This document shows positions 45,603 to 54,318 of a stretch of DNA of 64,000 nucleotides, in pieces. Both the position numbers and the translations under genes were made by a program. The notes beneath the pieces were generated by a model. The model was given only the letters and a program-made list of their open reading frames with translations. It did no database searches and was not told where the DNA came from. The DNA is taken from NCBI RefSeq assembly GCF_003337555.1, contig NZ_QPJK01000007.1, forward strand, positions 1-64,000. The letters run 5' to 3'. Positions within the stretch are counted from its first letter, which is position 1. Each line of letters opens with the position of its first letter. Source of the stretch: Pseudorhodoferax soli (GTDB lineage Bacteria; Pseudomonadota; Gammaproteobacteria; Burkholderiales; Burkholderiaceae_C).

Positions 45603-46523
45603 TCAGGCTGTCTTGCCGAACAGGCCCGCCGGTTTGACCATCAGCACGATGGCCATGATGACGAAGATGGTGATGGCGGAAGCCTGCGGATAGATGACCT
45701 TGCTCAGGCCCTCGACCAGACCGAGCGCCAGGCCGGTCAGGATTGCCCCGCCGATCGAGCCCATGCCGCCGATGACGACCACCGCGAACACGATGATGAT
45801 GAGGTTCGACCCCATCAGCGGGCTCACCTGGAACACCGGGGCCGCCAGCACGCCGGCGAAGCCGGCCAGGAACACGCCGTAGCCGTAGGTCAGCGTGATC
45901 AGCAGCGGCACGTTGACGCCGAAGGCCTTGAGCAGCTTGGGGTTCTCGGTGCCGGCGCGCATGTACGCGCCGAGCTTCGTCTTCTCGATGGCCCACCATG
46001 TCACGAAGCAGACCGCGGCCGAGGCCAGTACCACCCACAGGCGGTACTTTGGCAACACGATCTGGAGCTGCTCCAGCCGCACTGGCCCGGACAGCGCCGC
46101 GGGCACCGCGTAGGACTGCCCAGCGGCACCGTACCAATGCGTGAACAGCCCTTCCAGCACGAGCGCCAGCCCAAAGGTGAACAGCAACCCGTACAGGTGG
46201 TCCAGGCGGTAGAGCCGCCTCAGCATGGTCCGCTCGATCGCCATCCCGAAGACGGCGACAACCAGGGGTGCGAGCCCAAGCGCCAGCCAGTAGTTGACGA
46301 CCAGGTCGGGCTGGCCCAGCCATGGCCCGAGCTGCGTCATCCCGACCCAGGCGACGAAGGCGCCCAGCATGTACAGCGCGCCATGGGCGAAGTTGATGAC
46401 GTTGAGCAATCCGAAAATGATCGCCAGTCCCAGGCTCAATACGGCGTAGAACGAGCCGTTGATCAGCCCGATCAGCAGCTGCGCGATCAGCGCCTGCGGG
46501 CTCATTGTGAGCAGTGCATCCAT
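45603..46523 (-). CDS. Branched-chain-type ABC permease LivH
   Basis: The 306-residue permease subunit has GAGGAAC before its ATG. Signatures are LIGLINGSFYAVLSLGLAIIFGLLNVINFAHGALYMLGA, AIERTMLRRLYRLDHLYGLLFTFG and VIGGMGSIGGAILTGLALGL. It pairs with LivM in the membrane. The position after the two ATPase genes is typical of imported-acid catabolic operons. Confidence 0.94.
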   Translation of the reverse strand: MDALLTMSPQALIAQLLIGLINGSFYAVLSLGLAIIFGLLNVINFAHGALYMLGAFVAWVGMTQLGPWLGQPDLVVNYWLALGLAPLVVAVFGMAIERTMLRRLYRLDHLYGLLFTFGLALVLEGLFTHWYGAAGQSYAVPAALSGPVRLEQLQIVLPKYRLWVVLASAAVCFVTWWAIEKTKLGAYMRAGTENPKLLKAFGVNVPLLITLTYGYGVFLAGFAGVLAAPVFQVSPLMGSNLIIIVFAVVVIGGMGSIGGAILTGLALGLVEGLSKVIYPQASAITIFVIMAIVLMVKPAGLFGKTA

Positions 46524-46563
46524 CGTGCGTTCCTCTGTGTCTCAGATGTCGGTTCTTGGGGTC

Positions 46564-47274
46564 TCAGACGGCCAGCAGTTCGTCAAGAAGTTCCTGCTTG
46601 CCGGCGAGTTCGTCGCCGTGGATCGTCTCGATCACCCGCCCCCGCTCGATCACGTAGTGACGGTTCGCCAGCGGCGCCGCGAAGCGGAAGTTCTGCTCGA
46701 CCAGCACGATCGTGTAGCCCTTGCTGCGCAACTGCAGGATCACCTCGCCGAGCTTCTGGACGATCACCGGGGCTAGGCCTTCGGTGATCTCGTCGAGCAG
46801 CAGCAGTTTGGCGCCGGTGCGCAGGATCCGCGCCATGGCCAGCATCTGCTGCTCGCCACCAGACAGCCGCGTGCCGGGGCTCTTGGCGCGCAGCTTCAGG
46901 TTCGGGAACATTTCGTAGATCTCCTCGATCGACATGCCGTTCTCGCCCACCACTGGCAGGAGCTTCAGGTTCTCCTCGGTGCTCAGGCCGGCGAAGATGC
47001 CCCGCTCTTCCGGGCAGTAGCCGACGCCGAGGTGGGCAATCCGGTGCTCGGGCAGGCCCATCACATCCTGGCCGCGGATCTGCACCTCGCCGACGCGCCG
47101 GTCGGTCATGCCCAGGATGGCCCGCAAAGTCGTGGTGCGGCCCGCGCCGTTGCGGCCAAGCAGCGTGACCACCTCTCCTTCGGCGACCTCGAGATCGATC
47201 CCGTGGAGGATGTGCGACTCGCCATACCAGGCGTTCAGTCCGCGCACCCGCAGCATGGGGGAGCGTTTTTCCAT
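46564..47274 (-). CDS. Branched-chain-type ABC ATPase LivF, Walker A with Arg in place of Lys
   Basis: The about 236-residue ATPase has LNAWYGESHILHGIDLEVAEGEVVTLLGRNGAGRTTTLRAILG. The Walker A lysine is replaced by arginine (GAGRTTT). The signature TRLSGGEQQMLAMARIL and Walker B LLLLDEITEGLAP are normal. I prefer the ATG at 47274, six bases after GAGGAG, to the one at 47280. The Lys-to-Arg change would be expected to weaken ATP use at one of the two sites, with LivG keeping a normal site. Confidence 0.92.
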   Translation of the reverse strand: MEKRSPMLRVRGLNAWYGESHILHGIDLEVAEGEVVTLLGRNGAGRTTTLRAILGMTDRRVGEVQIRGQDVMGLPEHRIAHLGVGYCPEERGIFAGLSTEENLKLLPVVGENGMSIEEIYEMFPNLKLRAKSPGTRLSGGEQQMLAMARILRTGAKLLLLDEITEGLAPVIVQKLGEVILQLRSKGYTIVLVEQNFRFAAPLANRHYVIERGRVIETIHGDELAGKQELLDELLAV

Positions 47275-47288
47275 CGTCATCTCCTCGC

Positions 47289-48056
47289 TCAGTGGACCGC
47301 AGTCCCCATGTAGGCCTCGACGACGCGTGGGTCCTTCGAGACATCGCGGTAGCAGCCCTCGGCCAGGATGGCGCCGCGCTGCAGCACAGTGATCCGGTCT
47401 GCGATCCGGGACACCACGTTCATGTTGTGCTCTACCATGAGGATGGTCCGGTTCGCTGAGACGCGCTGGATCAGCTCGATGACCATGCCGACATCCTCGT
47501 GGCCCATCCCTTGGGTCGGCTCGTCCAGGAGCATCAGCTCGGGATCGAGCGCGAGCGTCGTCGCGATCTCCAGCGCGCGCTTGCGGCCATAGGAAAGCGA
47601 GCCCGTCTGCTCGTGAGCAAAGCCAGACAGGCCGACGTCCGACAGCAGAGCCATCGCACGGTCGTTGAGCACATCCAGCGAGCGGCGCGGCCGCCAGAAG
47701 TGGAACGTGTTGTTCAGCTCGCGCTGCAAAGCGATCCGCACGTTCTGCAGCACGGTCATGTGCGGAAACACCGCCGAGATCTGGAACGAGCGCACGATGC
47801 CCATGCGCGCGGTCGTCGCGGGGTCGGCGTGCGTGATGTCCTGCCCCTTGAAGACCACCTTGCCGGCCGAAGGGGGCAGAAACTTGGTCAGCAGGTTGAA
47901 CATCGTGGTCTTGCCCGCACCGTTCGGCCCGATCAGCGCATGGATGTCGCCGCGGCGGACCTTGAGGCAGACGCCGTCGACGGCGACGAAGCCCTTGAAC
48001 TCCTTACGCAGGCCGGAAGTTTCCAGCAGGACGTCCTTTGCCATCGCATCCATCAC
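47289..48056 (-). CDS. Branched-chain-type ABC ATPase LivG
   Basis: A 255-residue ATPase with a normal Walker A (GPNGAGKTTMFNLLT), the Liv-specific stretch ITHADPATTARMGIVRSFQ, a modified signature (GSLSYGRKRALEIATTLAL) and Walker B (LMLLDEPTQGMG). Its start overlaps the end of the upstream aldehyde dehydrogenase gene by four bases. It forms a heterodimer with LivF to power LivHM. Confidence 0.93.
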   Translation of the reverse strand: MMDAMAKDVLLETSGLRKEFKGFVAVDGVCLKVRRGDIHALIGPNGAGKTTMFNLLTKFLPPSAGKVVFKGQDITHADPATTARMGIVRSFQISAVFPHMTVLQNVRIALQRELNNTFHFWRPRRSLDVLNDRAMALLSDVGLSGFAHEQTGSLSYGRKRALEIATTLALDPELMLLDEPTQGMGHEDVGMVIELIQRVSANRTILMVEHNMNVVSRIADRITVLQRGAILAEGCYRDVSKDPRVVEAYMGTAVH

Positions 48057-49507
48057 ATACCCCCCATGCAGAGGTACTTGAGCTCCAGGTAGTCGTCGAT
48101 GCCGTACTTCGAGCCCTCGCGGCCCAGGCCGCTTTCCTTCACGCCGCCGAAGGGCGCGACCTCGGTGGAGATCAGGCCTTCGTTGATGCCGACCATGCCG
48201 AACTCGAGCCCCTCGGCCACGCGCCAGACACGCGCGATGTCGCGGCCGTAGAAGTACGCGGCCAGGCCGAAGTTCGTGTCGTTGGCCAGCGCGACCGCTT
48301 CGGCCTCCGTGTGGAAGCGGAACAGCGGCGCCACGGGGCCGAAGGTCTCCTCCTTGAAGATGCGCATCTCGGGCTTCGCGTCGGCCAGGACGGTCGGCGC
48401 GTAGAAGTTTCCGCCCAGGCGCTCCCCGCCGACCAGCACGCGCGCGCCGCGGCGCCTAGCATCGGCTACATGCTCCTCGACCTTCTCGAGCGCACCGGCA
48501 TCGATCAGCGGCCCGATGACCGTTCCCGACGCGGCTCCGTCGCCGACCTGCATCTCCGCGGCGGCCTTTGCCAGCTTGCGCGCGAACGCGTCGTACACGC
48601 CGTCCTGGACCAGGAACCGGTTGGTGCAGACGCATGTCTGGCCGGCATTGCGGAACTTGGAGACCAGCGCACCCTTGACCGCAGCGTCCAGGTCGGCGTC
48701 GTCGAACACGATGAACGGCGCGTTCCCGCCCAGTTCCATCGAGGTTTTCTTCACGGTGCCGGCGCACTGCTCCAACAGGACCTTGCCCACCTCCGTCGAG
48801 CCCGTGAAGCTGAGCTTTCGCACCAGCGGGTTCGACGTGAGTTCGCCGCCGATGGCGGCGGCCGAGCCGGTCACGCACGACAACACGCCCTTGGGCACAC
48901 CGGCGCGCTCGGCCAGGAGGCAAAGCGCCAGCGCAGAGAACGGCGTCTGGCTCGCTGGCTTCAGCACCATGGTGCAGCCTGCGGCCAGTGCCGGGCCGGC
49001 CTTGCGCGTGATCATGGCGGCGGGAAAGTTCCACGGCGTGATGGCCGCGCAGACACCGATCGGCTGCTTGATCACCACAATGCGCTTGTCCGGGGCGTGG
49101 CCCGGGATGGTGTCGCCATAGACGCGCTTGGCCTCCTCGGCGAACCATTCGATGAATGATGCGGCGTAGCCGATCTCGCCGCGGCTTTCGGCCAGCGGCT
49201 TGCCCTGCTCCGCGGTCATCAGCGCAGCAAGGTCCTCCTGGTTCTGCAGCATGAGCTCATACCAGCGGCGCAGGATGGCCGCGCGCTCCTTGCCCGTGCG
49301 GCGGCGCCAGTCGCCGCCGGCCGCGTGGGCCGCGGCGATCGCGCGCGAGGTCTCTGTGGCACCCATCCGCGGCACCGTGCCCAGTCCGGAGCCGTCGGAG
49401 GGATTGGTGACGACAATGGTTGCGCCATCGTCTGCGTCGATCCAGGCGCCGTCGATGCAGGCCTGGTGCCGCCACAGCGACGGGTCTTTCAATTGAAGGG
49501 CTGTCAT
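48053..49507 (-). CDS. Succinate-semialdehyde dehydrogenase-like aldehyde dehydrogenase
   Basis: This 484-residue ALDH is closest by signature to GabD-type SSADH: MTAEQGKPLAESRGEIGYAASFIEWFAEEAKRVYGDTIP, ITPWNFPAAMITRKAGPALAAGCTMVLKPA, the catalytic Glu in MELGGNAPFIVFDDADLD and Cys in FRNAGQTCVCTNR. It would turn succinate semialdehyde into succinate. In the same operon are an iron alcohol dehydrogenase and an AHL-lactonase-like protein, the partners it has in the Agrobacterium BlcABC route. Confidence 0.88.
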   Translation of the reverse strand: MTALQLKDPSLWRHQACIDGAWIDADDGATIVVTNPSDGSGLGTVPRMGATETSRAIAAAHAAGGDWRRRTGKERAAILRRWYELMLQNQEDLAALMTAEQGKPLAESRGEIGYAASFIEWFAEEAKRVYGDTIPGHAPDKRIVVIKQPIGVCAAITPWNFPAAMITRKAGPALAAGCTMVLKPASQTPFSALALCLLAERAGVPKGVLSCVTGSAAAIGGELTSNPLVRKLSFTGSTEVGKVLLEQCAGTVKKTSMELGGNAPFIVFDDADLDAAVKGALVSKFRNAGQTCVCTNRFLVQDGVYDAFARKLAKAAAEMQVGDGAASGTVIGPLIDAGALEKVEEHVADARRRGARVLVGGERLGGNFYAPTVLADAKPEMRIFKEETFGPVAPLFRFHTEAEAVALANDTNFGLAAYFYGRDIARVWRVAEGLEFGMVGINEGLISTEVAPFGGVKESGLGREGSKYGIDDYLELKYLCMGGM

Positions 49508-49550
49508 GGTTTTCTTGTGTGGTACGGCTGGGTGGAGCTTGCGGCGCGAC

Positions 49551-51107
49551 TCAGGCAGCTCCCACGGAGCCGATCGCCTCGCGCAGCTTGAAGCGCAGGA
49601 TCTTTCCGGAGCCAGTGCGCGGAATGGAACTCACAAGGTTCACCGACTGGGGAACCTTGTAGGGAGAGATCAGCTGAGCGCAGTGCGCTCGAATGGCCTC
49701 GCCGTCGATCGCGTGCCCCTCGCGGGCCACGACGCAGACGACCGGTACCTCGCCAAGGAACGGGTGCGCGACACCGATTGCCGCGCAGTCGAGCACGGCC
49801 GGGTGCGACAGCACCGCCTCCTCGACCTCGGCCGGCGCGATGTTCTGGCCGCCGCGGATGATCAGCTCCTTCAGCCGCCCGGTGATGGTCAGGTAGCCGT
49901 TGTCATCGCTGCGCGCCAGGTCACCAGTCTGGTACCAGCCGCCCGCGAGCGCTGCGGCGGTCTCCTGCGGCTTGTTCAGGTAGCCCTGCATGACGTTGGG
50001 CCCGCGCACGATCAGCTGACCTTCCTCGCCAACGGGAACGTCCTGGCCCGAGCCGTCGACGATGCGCACCGCCACGCCCGGTAGCGGCACGCCGCAGGAG
50101 CCCATCGTGCGGGGAACCTGGGGGGCGTTCATGGTCACCATGGTCGACGTCTCGGTGATGCCGTAGCCGTCGAGCAGCGGTCGGCCGAACGCCGCTTCGA
50201 AGTCGCGGTTGAGAGCCGCAGGCAGGATAGCCCCCGCCGAGATGAAGTAGCGCACGCCGGGTACGGCAGTCGCACCGGCAGCACGGCCGCCCTCGAGCAG
50301 GTAGTGGAATACCGTCGGCACACCTGGCATCAGCGTGTACCGGCCGCTGCGAAGCTTGCCGAGCACGTCCTGGGTCGAGAACTTTTCGAGCAGGAACTCC
50401 GTGGCGCCGGTCGCCAGCACGCCGAGGACGCAGAGGTTCAGGGCGTAGGAGTGGTACAGCGGCAGCGGGGCCAGTAGGACATCGTCGGCACTCAACCCGG
50501 CAATCGGCGCCCAGCACGCGGCCACGACCCACAGCATGCTGTGCTGCGAGAGCATCACGCCCTTCGGTCGTCCGGTCGTACCCGAGGTGTAGACGATGAA
50601 CGCGGTCGCGTGCAGGTCCGTGGGGTCGCGCGGCTCGGAGCGCGCGGCGCTCTGCACCAGCAGCGCCAGCGAAAGCTGATCCGTCGGATCGTCGCTGCCG
50701 GAGAGGATGATGAGCCGAAGGTGCGGTAGCTCTGGCCTCAACTGCTCGATCAACGGCAGGTGCTGCGGCGCGACCACGATGGCTTTGCAGCGGGCGTCCT
50801 CCAGACGGTAACGAACCTCGGCCTCGGTGGCCTCGTGGCTGATGGGAACGCCGATGCACCCAGCGCGGGCGATGGCGACGCACGACAGCACCCAGTCCAC
50901 CGAGTTGGGCAGCATGATGGCGACGGTGTCGCCGGGGTCGAGCCCCCGGTCCTGCAAGTGGCCGGCGGCGCCTGCCGTCTTGGCAGCGAGCTCTCCGTAG
51001 GTGACCGAAGCGCCACGGGCGTCTTCGAATGCGACCTTGGCGGGGCGGTCCTTGGCGTGCCGGTGAACCAGCACGCCGATCGGGGCGATCAAGTCGGTAC
51101 GAATCAT
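49551..51107 (-). CDS. Acyl-CoA ligase (AMP-forming)
   Basis: A 518-residue ANL-superfamily enzyme starting at 51107 with GGAGA upstream. Motifs: YTSGTTGRPKGVMLSQHS, LDGYGITETSTMV, YQTGDLARSD, GRLKELIIRGGQNIAPAEVEEAVL and the catalytic Lys in RTGSGKILRFKLRE. It activates a carboxylic acid to its CoA thioester via an adenylate. In this operon it would prepare the substrate for the Mo hydroxylase or crotonase steps. The acid is unknown. Confidence 0.92.
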   Translation of the reverse strand: MIRTDLIAPIGVLVHRHAKDRPAKVAFEDARGASVTYGELAAKTAGAAGHLQDRGLDPGDTVAIMLPNSVDWVLSCVAIARAGCIGVPISHEATEAEVRYRLEDARCKAIVVAPQHLPLIEQLRPELPHLRLIILSGSDDPTDQLSLALLVQSAARSEPRDPTDLHATAFIVYTSGTTGRPKGVMLSQHSMLWVVAACWAPIAGLSADDVLLAPLPLYHSYALNLCVLGVLATGATEFLLEKFSTQDVLGKLRSGRYTLMPGVPTVFHYLLEGGRAAGATAVPGVRYFISAGAILPAALNRDFEAAFGRPLLDGYGITETSTMVTMNAPQVPRTMGSCGVPLPGVAVRIVDGSGQDVPVGEEGQLIVRGPNVMQGYLNKPQETAAALAGGWYQTGDLARSDDNGYLTITGRLKELIIRGGQNIAPAEVEEAVLSHPAVLDCAAIGVAHPFLGEVPVVCVVAREGHAIDGEAIRAHCAQLISPYKVPQSVNLVSSIPRTGSGKILRFKLREAIGSVGAA

Positions 51108-51157
51108 CTTGTCTCCAGTGCCAGTCCTGACGGCGCGTGGCGCGCCAGGCCAAGGGC

Positions 51158-51910
51158 TCAAACCATGCTGAAGCCGCCGCTGATGCTGACGACCTGGCCG
51201 GTGATCCAGCCGCCTTCCGCCGAGGCCAGCAACACCGCCATGGGCGCCACATCCCTCGGCTGGCCGAGACGGCGCAGCGGGTAGAGCTTCGTGAGCTTGT
51301 CGCGGTTGGCGGCGATGAACTCCGGATCGTGGGCGGTCTCGATGAGGCCCAGGGCCAGCGTGTTGGCCGTGAGACCGGCGCGGGTTTCGCGTGCGATGGA
51401 CTTCATCAGCGCCACGTTGGCCGCGCGCGCAGCCGCGCCCAATGCCAACCCGGACTCGCCGATCCGCGAGGAGTCGCCGACGATGGTGATGATGCGGCCC
51501 TCGCCCTTGCTCTCTTCGAGGTGCGGCAACGCCGCGTGGGTACAGTTCAGCGTGCCGTACAGGCACACATCGATCTGGCGCTTCCACTCCTGCGGCGTGG
51601 TGTCGGCGAAGCGCTTGCGGATGACCAGTCCGGCGTTGTTGACCAGGATGTTCAGGCGGCCGAACTCGGCCACCGTCCGTGCCACCATGGCCTGGACGGC
51701 CTCCATGTCGGAGATGTCGCAACCGATGGCGAGCGCCTTGCCGCCTCGCTCGCGGATCTCGGCGACCACTCCCTCCGCGGCAGCCTTTGATCCGTTGTAG
51801 TTCACAACGACCGCGGCGCCCTCGTTGGCCAGGCCGACGGCGATCTCGCGGCCGACATCGCGCGCGCCGCCGGTGATCAGTGCAACTTTTCCTTCGAGTC
51901 CCAGTTTCAT
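51158..51910 (-). CDS. SDR-family protein without the catalytic Tyr-Lys pair
   Basis: The 250-residue protein has the Rossmann part of a short-chain dehydrogenase (ALITGGARDVGREIA, DISDMEA, NNAG) and the closing GGWITGQVVSISGGFSMV. At the active site the Ser remains (VGDSSRIGESG), but the expected Y-x-x-x-K is ALGAAARAANVAL, with neither Tyr nor Lys. It may not be a normal oxidoreductase. Its start overlaps the CoxL-like stop (ATGA). Confidence 0.85.
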   Translation of the reverse strand: MKLGLEGKVALITGGARDVGREIAVGLANEGAAVVVNYNGSKAAAEGVVAEIRERGGKALAIGCDISDMEAVQAMVARTVAEFGRLNILVNNAGLVIRKRFADTTPQEWKRQIDVCLYGTLNCTHAALPHLEESKGEGRIITIVGDSSRIGESGLALGAAARAANVALMKSIARETRAGLTANTLALGLIETAHDPEFIAANRDKLTKLYPLRRLGQPRDVAPMAVLLASAEGGWITGQVVSISGGFSMV

Positions 51911-54318
51911 GCTTCTTCCCTTGTTGATTGAAGTCGGTCCGCGTGGATCAGCCGGAACAGGCGCTCCGGTGTCGCGGGAAGTTCGGTGATGCCCACGCCC
52001 AGCGGTGCGAGGGCGTCGGAGATGGCGTTGGCGATCGCCGCCGGCGCGCCAATGGTTCCGCCCTCCCCCATGCCACGGAAGCCACCGAGGGTGTTGGGGG
52101 AGACGGCGGGAAGATGAACGAGCTCCAGGTCCGGCACCTCCGGGGCCGAAGGGACCAGGTAGTCCACGAGGCTGGCGGTGAGCAGCTGGCCGTCCGCGTC
52201 GTAGACCACCTCCTCCAGCAGCGCCGCGCCAACCCCTTGTGCCAGGGCGCCTCGGGTCTGGCCCGTCACGATCAGCGGGTTGATGATGCGGCCGCAGTCC
52301 TCGGCGATCACGTAGCGCTGGATGTGCACGCCATAGGTCTTGGGGTCGACCTCGACCTGGACCATGTGGGTGGCGGAGCTGGTCGTTCCCACCACTGGGT
52401 CGTAGACGCGCGTGACGCATAGTTCCTCGCGGACTTCGGCGGGCACGCGGCCCATCTGCGAGTACAGGGCGTTGGCAAGTTCGGGAAACGTCAGGCTTGC
52501 ATCGGTCGACCGTGCACGGATCACCCCCTGGACGATGTCCAGGTCTTCCGGCGAGGTGTTCAACAGGTGTGCGGCCACGCGCAGCATCCGCGCACGCAGC
52601 TCCCGCGCGGCCAGGATGCCGGCACCGCTGCTGATCACTGCCGTGCGGCTGGCATAGCTGCCGGTGCCGTGAGGCACAGCCGCGCTGCTGCCCGTGACGA
52701 CGCGCAGGTCCTCGATGCGTGCACCGAGTTCATCGGCGAGCACCTGGCCCAGGGTGGTCTCGTGGCCCTGGCCGTGCGAGGCGCAGCCAAACGAGGCCGT
52801 GAGCGCGCCTGTGGAGTCGAGCTGGATCACGCAGGTGTCGGTGCCGGTGTTGATCGGCATGCCGGGCGAGGCCGAGATCCGCGAGCCGATACCGGACAGC
52901 TCTGCGTAGCAAGCGAAGCCGATGCCGATCCAGCGTCCCTCGGCGCGTGCCCGCGCCTGCGCGCGGCGTGCGGCGGCATAGTCGAAGCGCTCCATCGCGG
53001 CATCCAGCCCTTCGATGAAGGCCGAGCGGTCCCAGACGATGCCGACAGCGGTCTTGTAGGGGAACTCGTCCGGACGGACCAAGTTGCGGCGACGGATCTC
53101 TCCCGGGTCGATGCCGAGCTCGAGGGCCGCCATGTCCAGCAGCCGCTCCATGACGAAGGTCGAGGTGGGGCGTCCCACGCCGCGGTAGGGCCCGGTCGGC
53201 GACTTCGGCGTCGTCACGCCCCTGACGTGTCCGTGGTAGCACGGCACCTTGTAGGGGCCTGGCAGGAAGCTGATGACCTGGACAGGCTCGATCCCTGCAG
53301 TCCAGGGATAGATCGAGTACGCGCCCACGTCGCCGACCACTTCGGCCCGCAGCCCCAGGATCTGCCCGTCGTCACCAAGGGCCAGCGAAGCGCTGACGCG
53401 CTCGTCGAAGGCCTGGCTGGTGGACAGCAGGTCCTCGAGCCGGTCTCCGGTCCACTTCACCGCCTTGCCGATCTTGCGGGCCAGCACGCAGACCAGCATC
53501 TCCTCCTGGTACATGGAGGTCTTGCCGCCGAAGCCGCCGCCGACGTCGGGTGCAATGACGGTCAAGCGGTTGCCCGGCATGCCCATCAGGTTGGCCAGGC
53601 CGTCGCGGATGATCCCGGGCACCTGGCTCGACGTGTACAAGGTCAGCGCGTCTCGACCGCGTTCGACCTCCGCCATGTAGCAACGGTTCTCCATCGCCAG
53701 TGAGGTCTTGCGGTGGAAGCGAAAGCGTGCGCCGATGACATGCGGCGCGCCCTTGAACGCTTCGTCGACCTCGCCGCGCACGAAGGCGCGCTCGACCAGG
53801 ACGTTGCTCTTGAGCGAGGCATGCAGGAGCGGAGCGTCAGGGTGTGCGGCCTCCTCGGGATCGGTCGCGACCGGAAGCGGCGTGTAGTCGACCTCGATCA
53901 GTTCCAGAGCGTCTTCGGCGATGTAGCGGCTGTCGGCCAGCACCGCCACGACCGGTTCGCCGACGAAGTGCACCACACCATTGGCCAGCGCGTGGATGGC
54001 GGTCGGCTGGTAGCCACTCATGCGGGAGGTAGCGACCGCCGGCTTGATCAGGCCGGCGATGTCCTGCCAGACGAAGACGCCGCGCACGCCCGGCACGGCG
54101 CGCGCTGCGTCCATGCGGATGGCATCGATGCGCGCATGGGCCTGGTCGCTGCGGAAAACAGCCATGTGCAAGGCGTGCGCCGACGGCCTGTCGTCCACGT
54201 ACCGGCCGTTGCCTGACAGCAGGCGGGCGTCCTCGACGCGCCGCACCGGCTTGCCGACAAGCTTGCCGGTGTCGAGCTCGTCCAGATCTCGGGAGGCGTC
54301 GACGCCTGGCTCACGCAT
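51907..54318 (-). CDS. Molybdopterin-binding large subunit of a Cox/xanthine-dehydrogenase-family hydroxylase
   Basis: The 803-residue protein carries the hammerhead domain (VGKPVRRVEDARLLSGNGRYVDD), Mo-binding glycine runs (PDVGGGFGGKTSMYQEE, ASHGQGHETT) and the active-site Glu in GMGEGGTIGAPAAIANAI. The loop that reads AYRCSFR in true CO dehydrogenases is SPTGPYRGVGRP here, closer to form II (AYRGAGR), so CO is not the expected substrate. It forms an LMS complex with the M and S subunits encoded upstream. Start at 54318 overlaps the lactonase-like gene by 8 bp. Confidence 0.92.
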   Translation of the reverse strand: MREPGVDASRDLDELDTGKLVGKPVRRVEDARLLSGNGRYVDDRPSAHALHMAVFRSDQAHARIDAIRMDAARAVPGVRGVFVWQDIAGLIKPAVATSRMSGYQPTAIHALANGVVHFVGEPVVAVLADSRYIAEDALELIEVDYTPLPVATDPEEAAHPDAPLLHASLKSNVLVERAFVRGEVDEAFKGAPHVIGARFRFHRKTSLAMENRCYMAEVERGRDALTLYTSSQVPGIIRDGLANLMGMPGNRLTVIAPDVGGGFGGKTSMYQEEMLVCVLARKIGKAVKWTGDRLEDLLSTSQAFDERVSASLALGDDGQILGLRAEVVGDVGAYSIYPWTAGIEPVQVISFLPGPYKVPCYHGHVRGVTTPKSPTGPYRGVGRPTSTFVMERLLDMAALELGIDPGEIRRRNLVRPDEFPYKTAVGIVWDRSAFIEGLDAAMERFDYAAARRAQARARAEGRWIGIGFACYAELSGIGSRISASPGMPINTGTDTCVIQLDSTGALTASFGCASHGQGHETTLGQVLADELGARIEDLRVVTGSSAAVPHGTGSYASRTAVISSGAGILAARELRARMLRVAAHLLNTSPEDLDIVQGVIRARSTDASLTFPELANALYSQMGRVPAEVREELCVTRVYDPVVGTTSSATHMVQVEVDPKTYGVHIQRYVIAEDCGRIINPLIVTGQTRGALAQGVGAALLEEVVYDADGQLLTASLVDYLVPSAPEVPDLELVHLPAVSPNTLGGFRGMGEGGTIGAPAAIANAISDALAPLGVGITELPATPERLFRLIHADRLQSTREEA

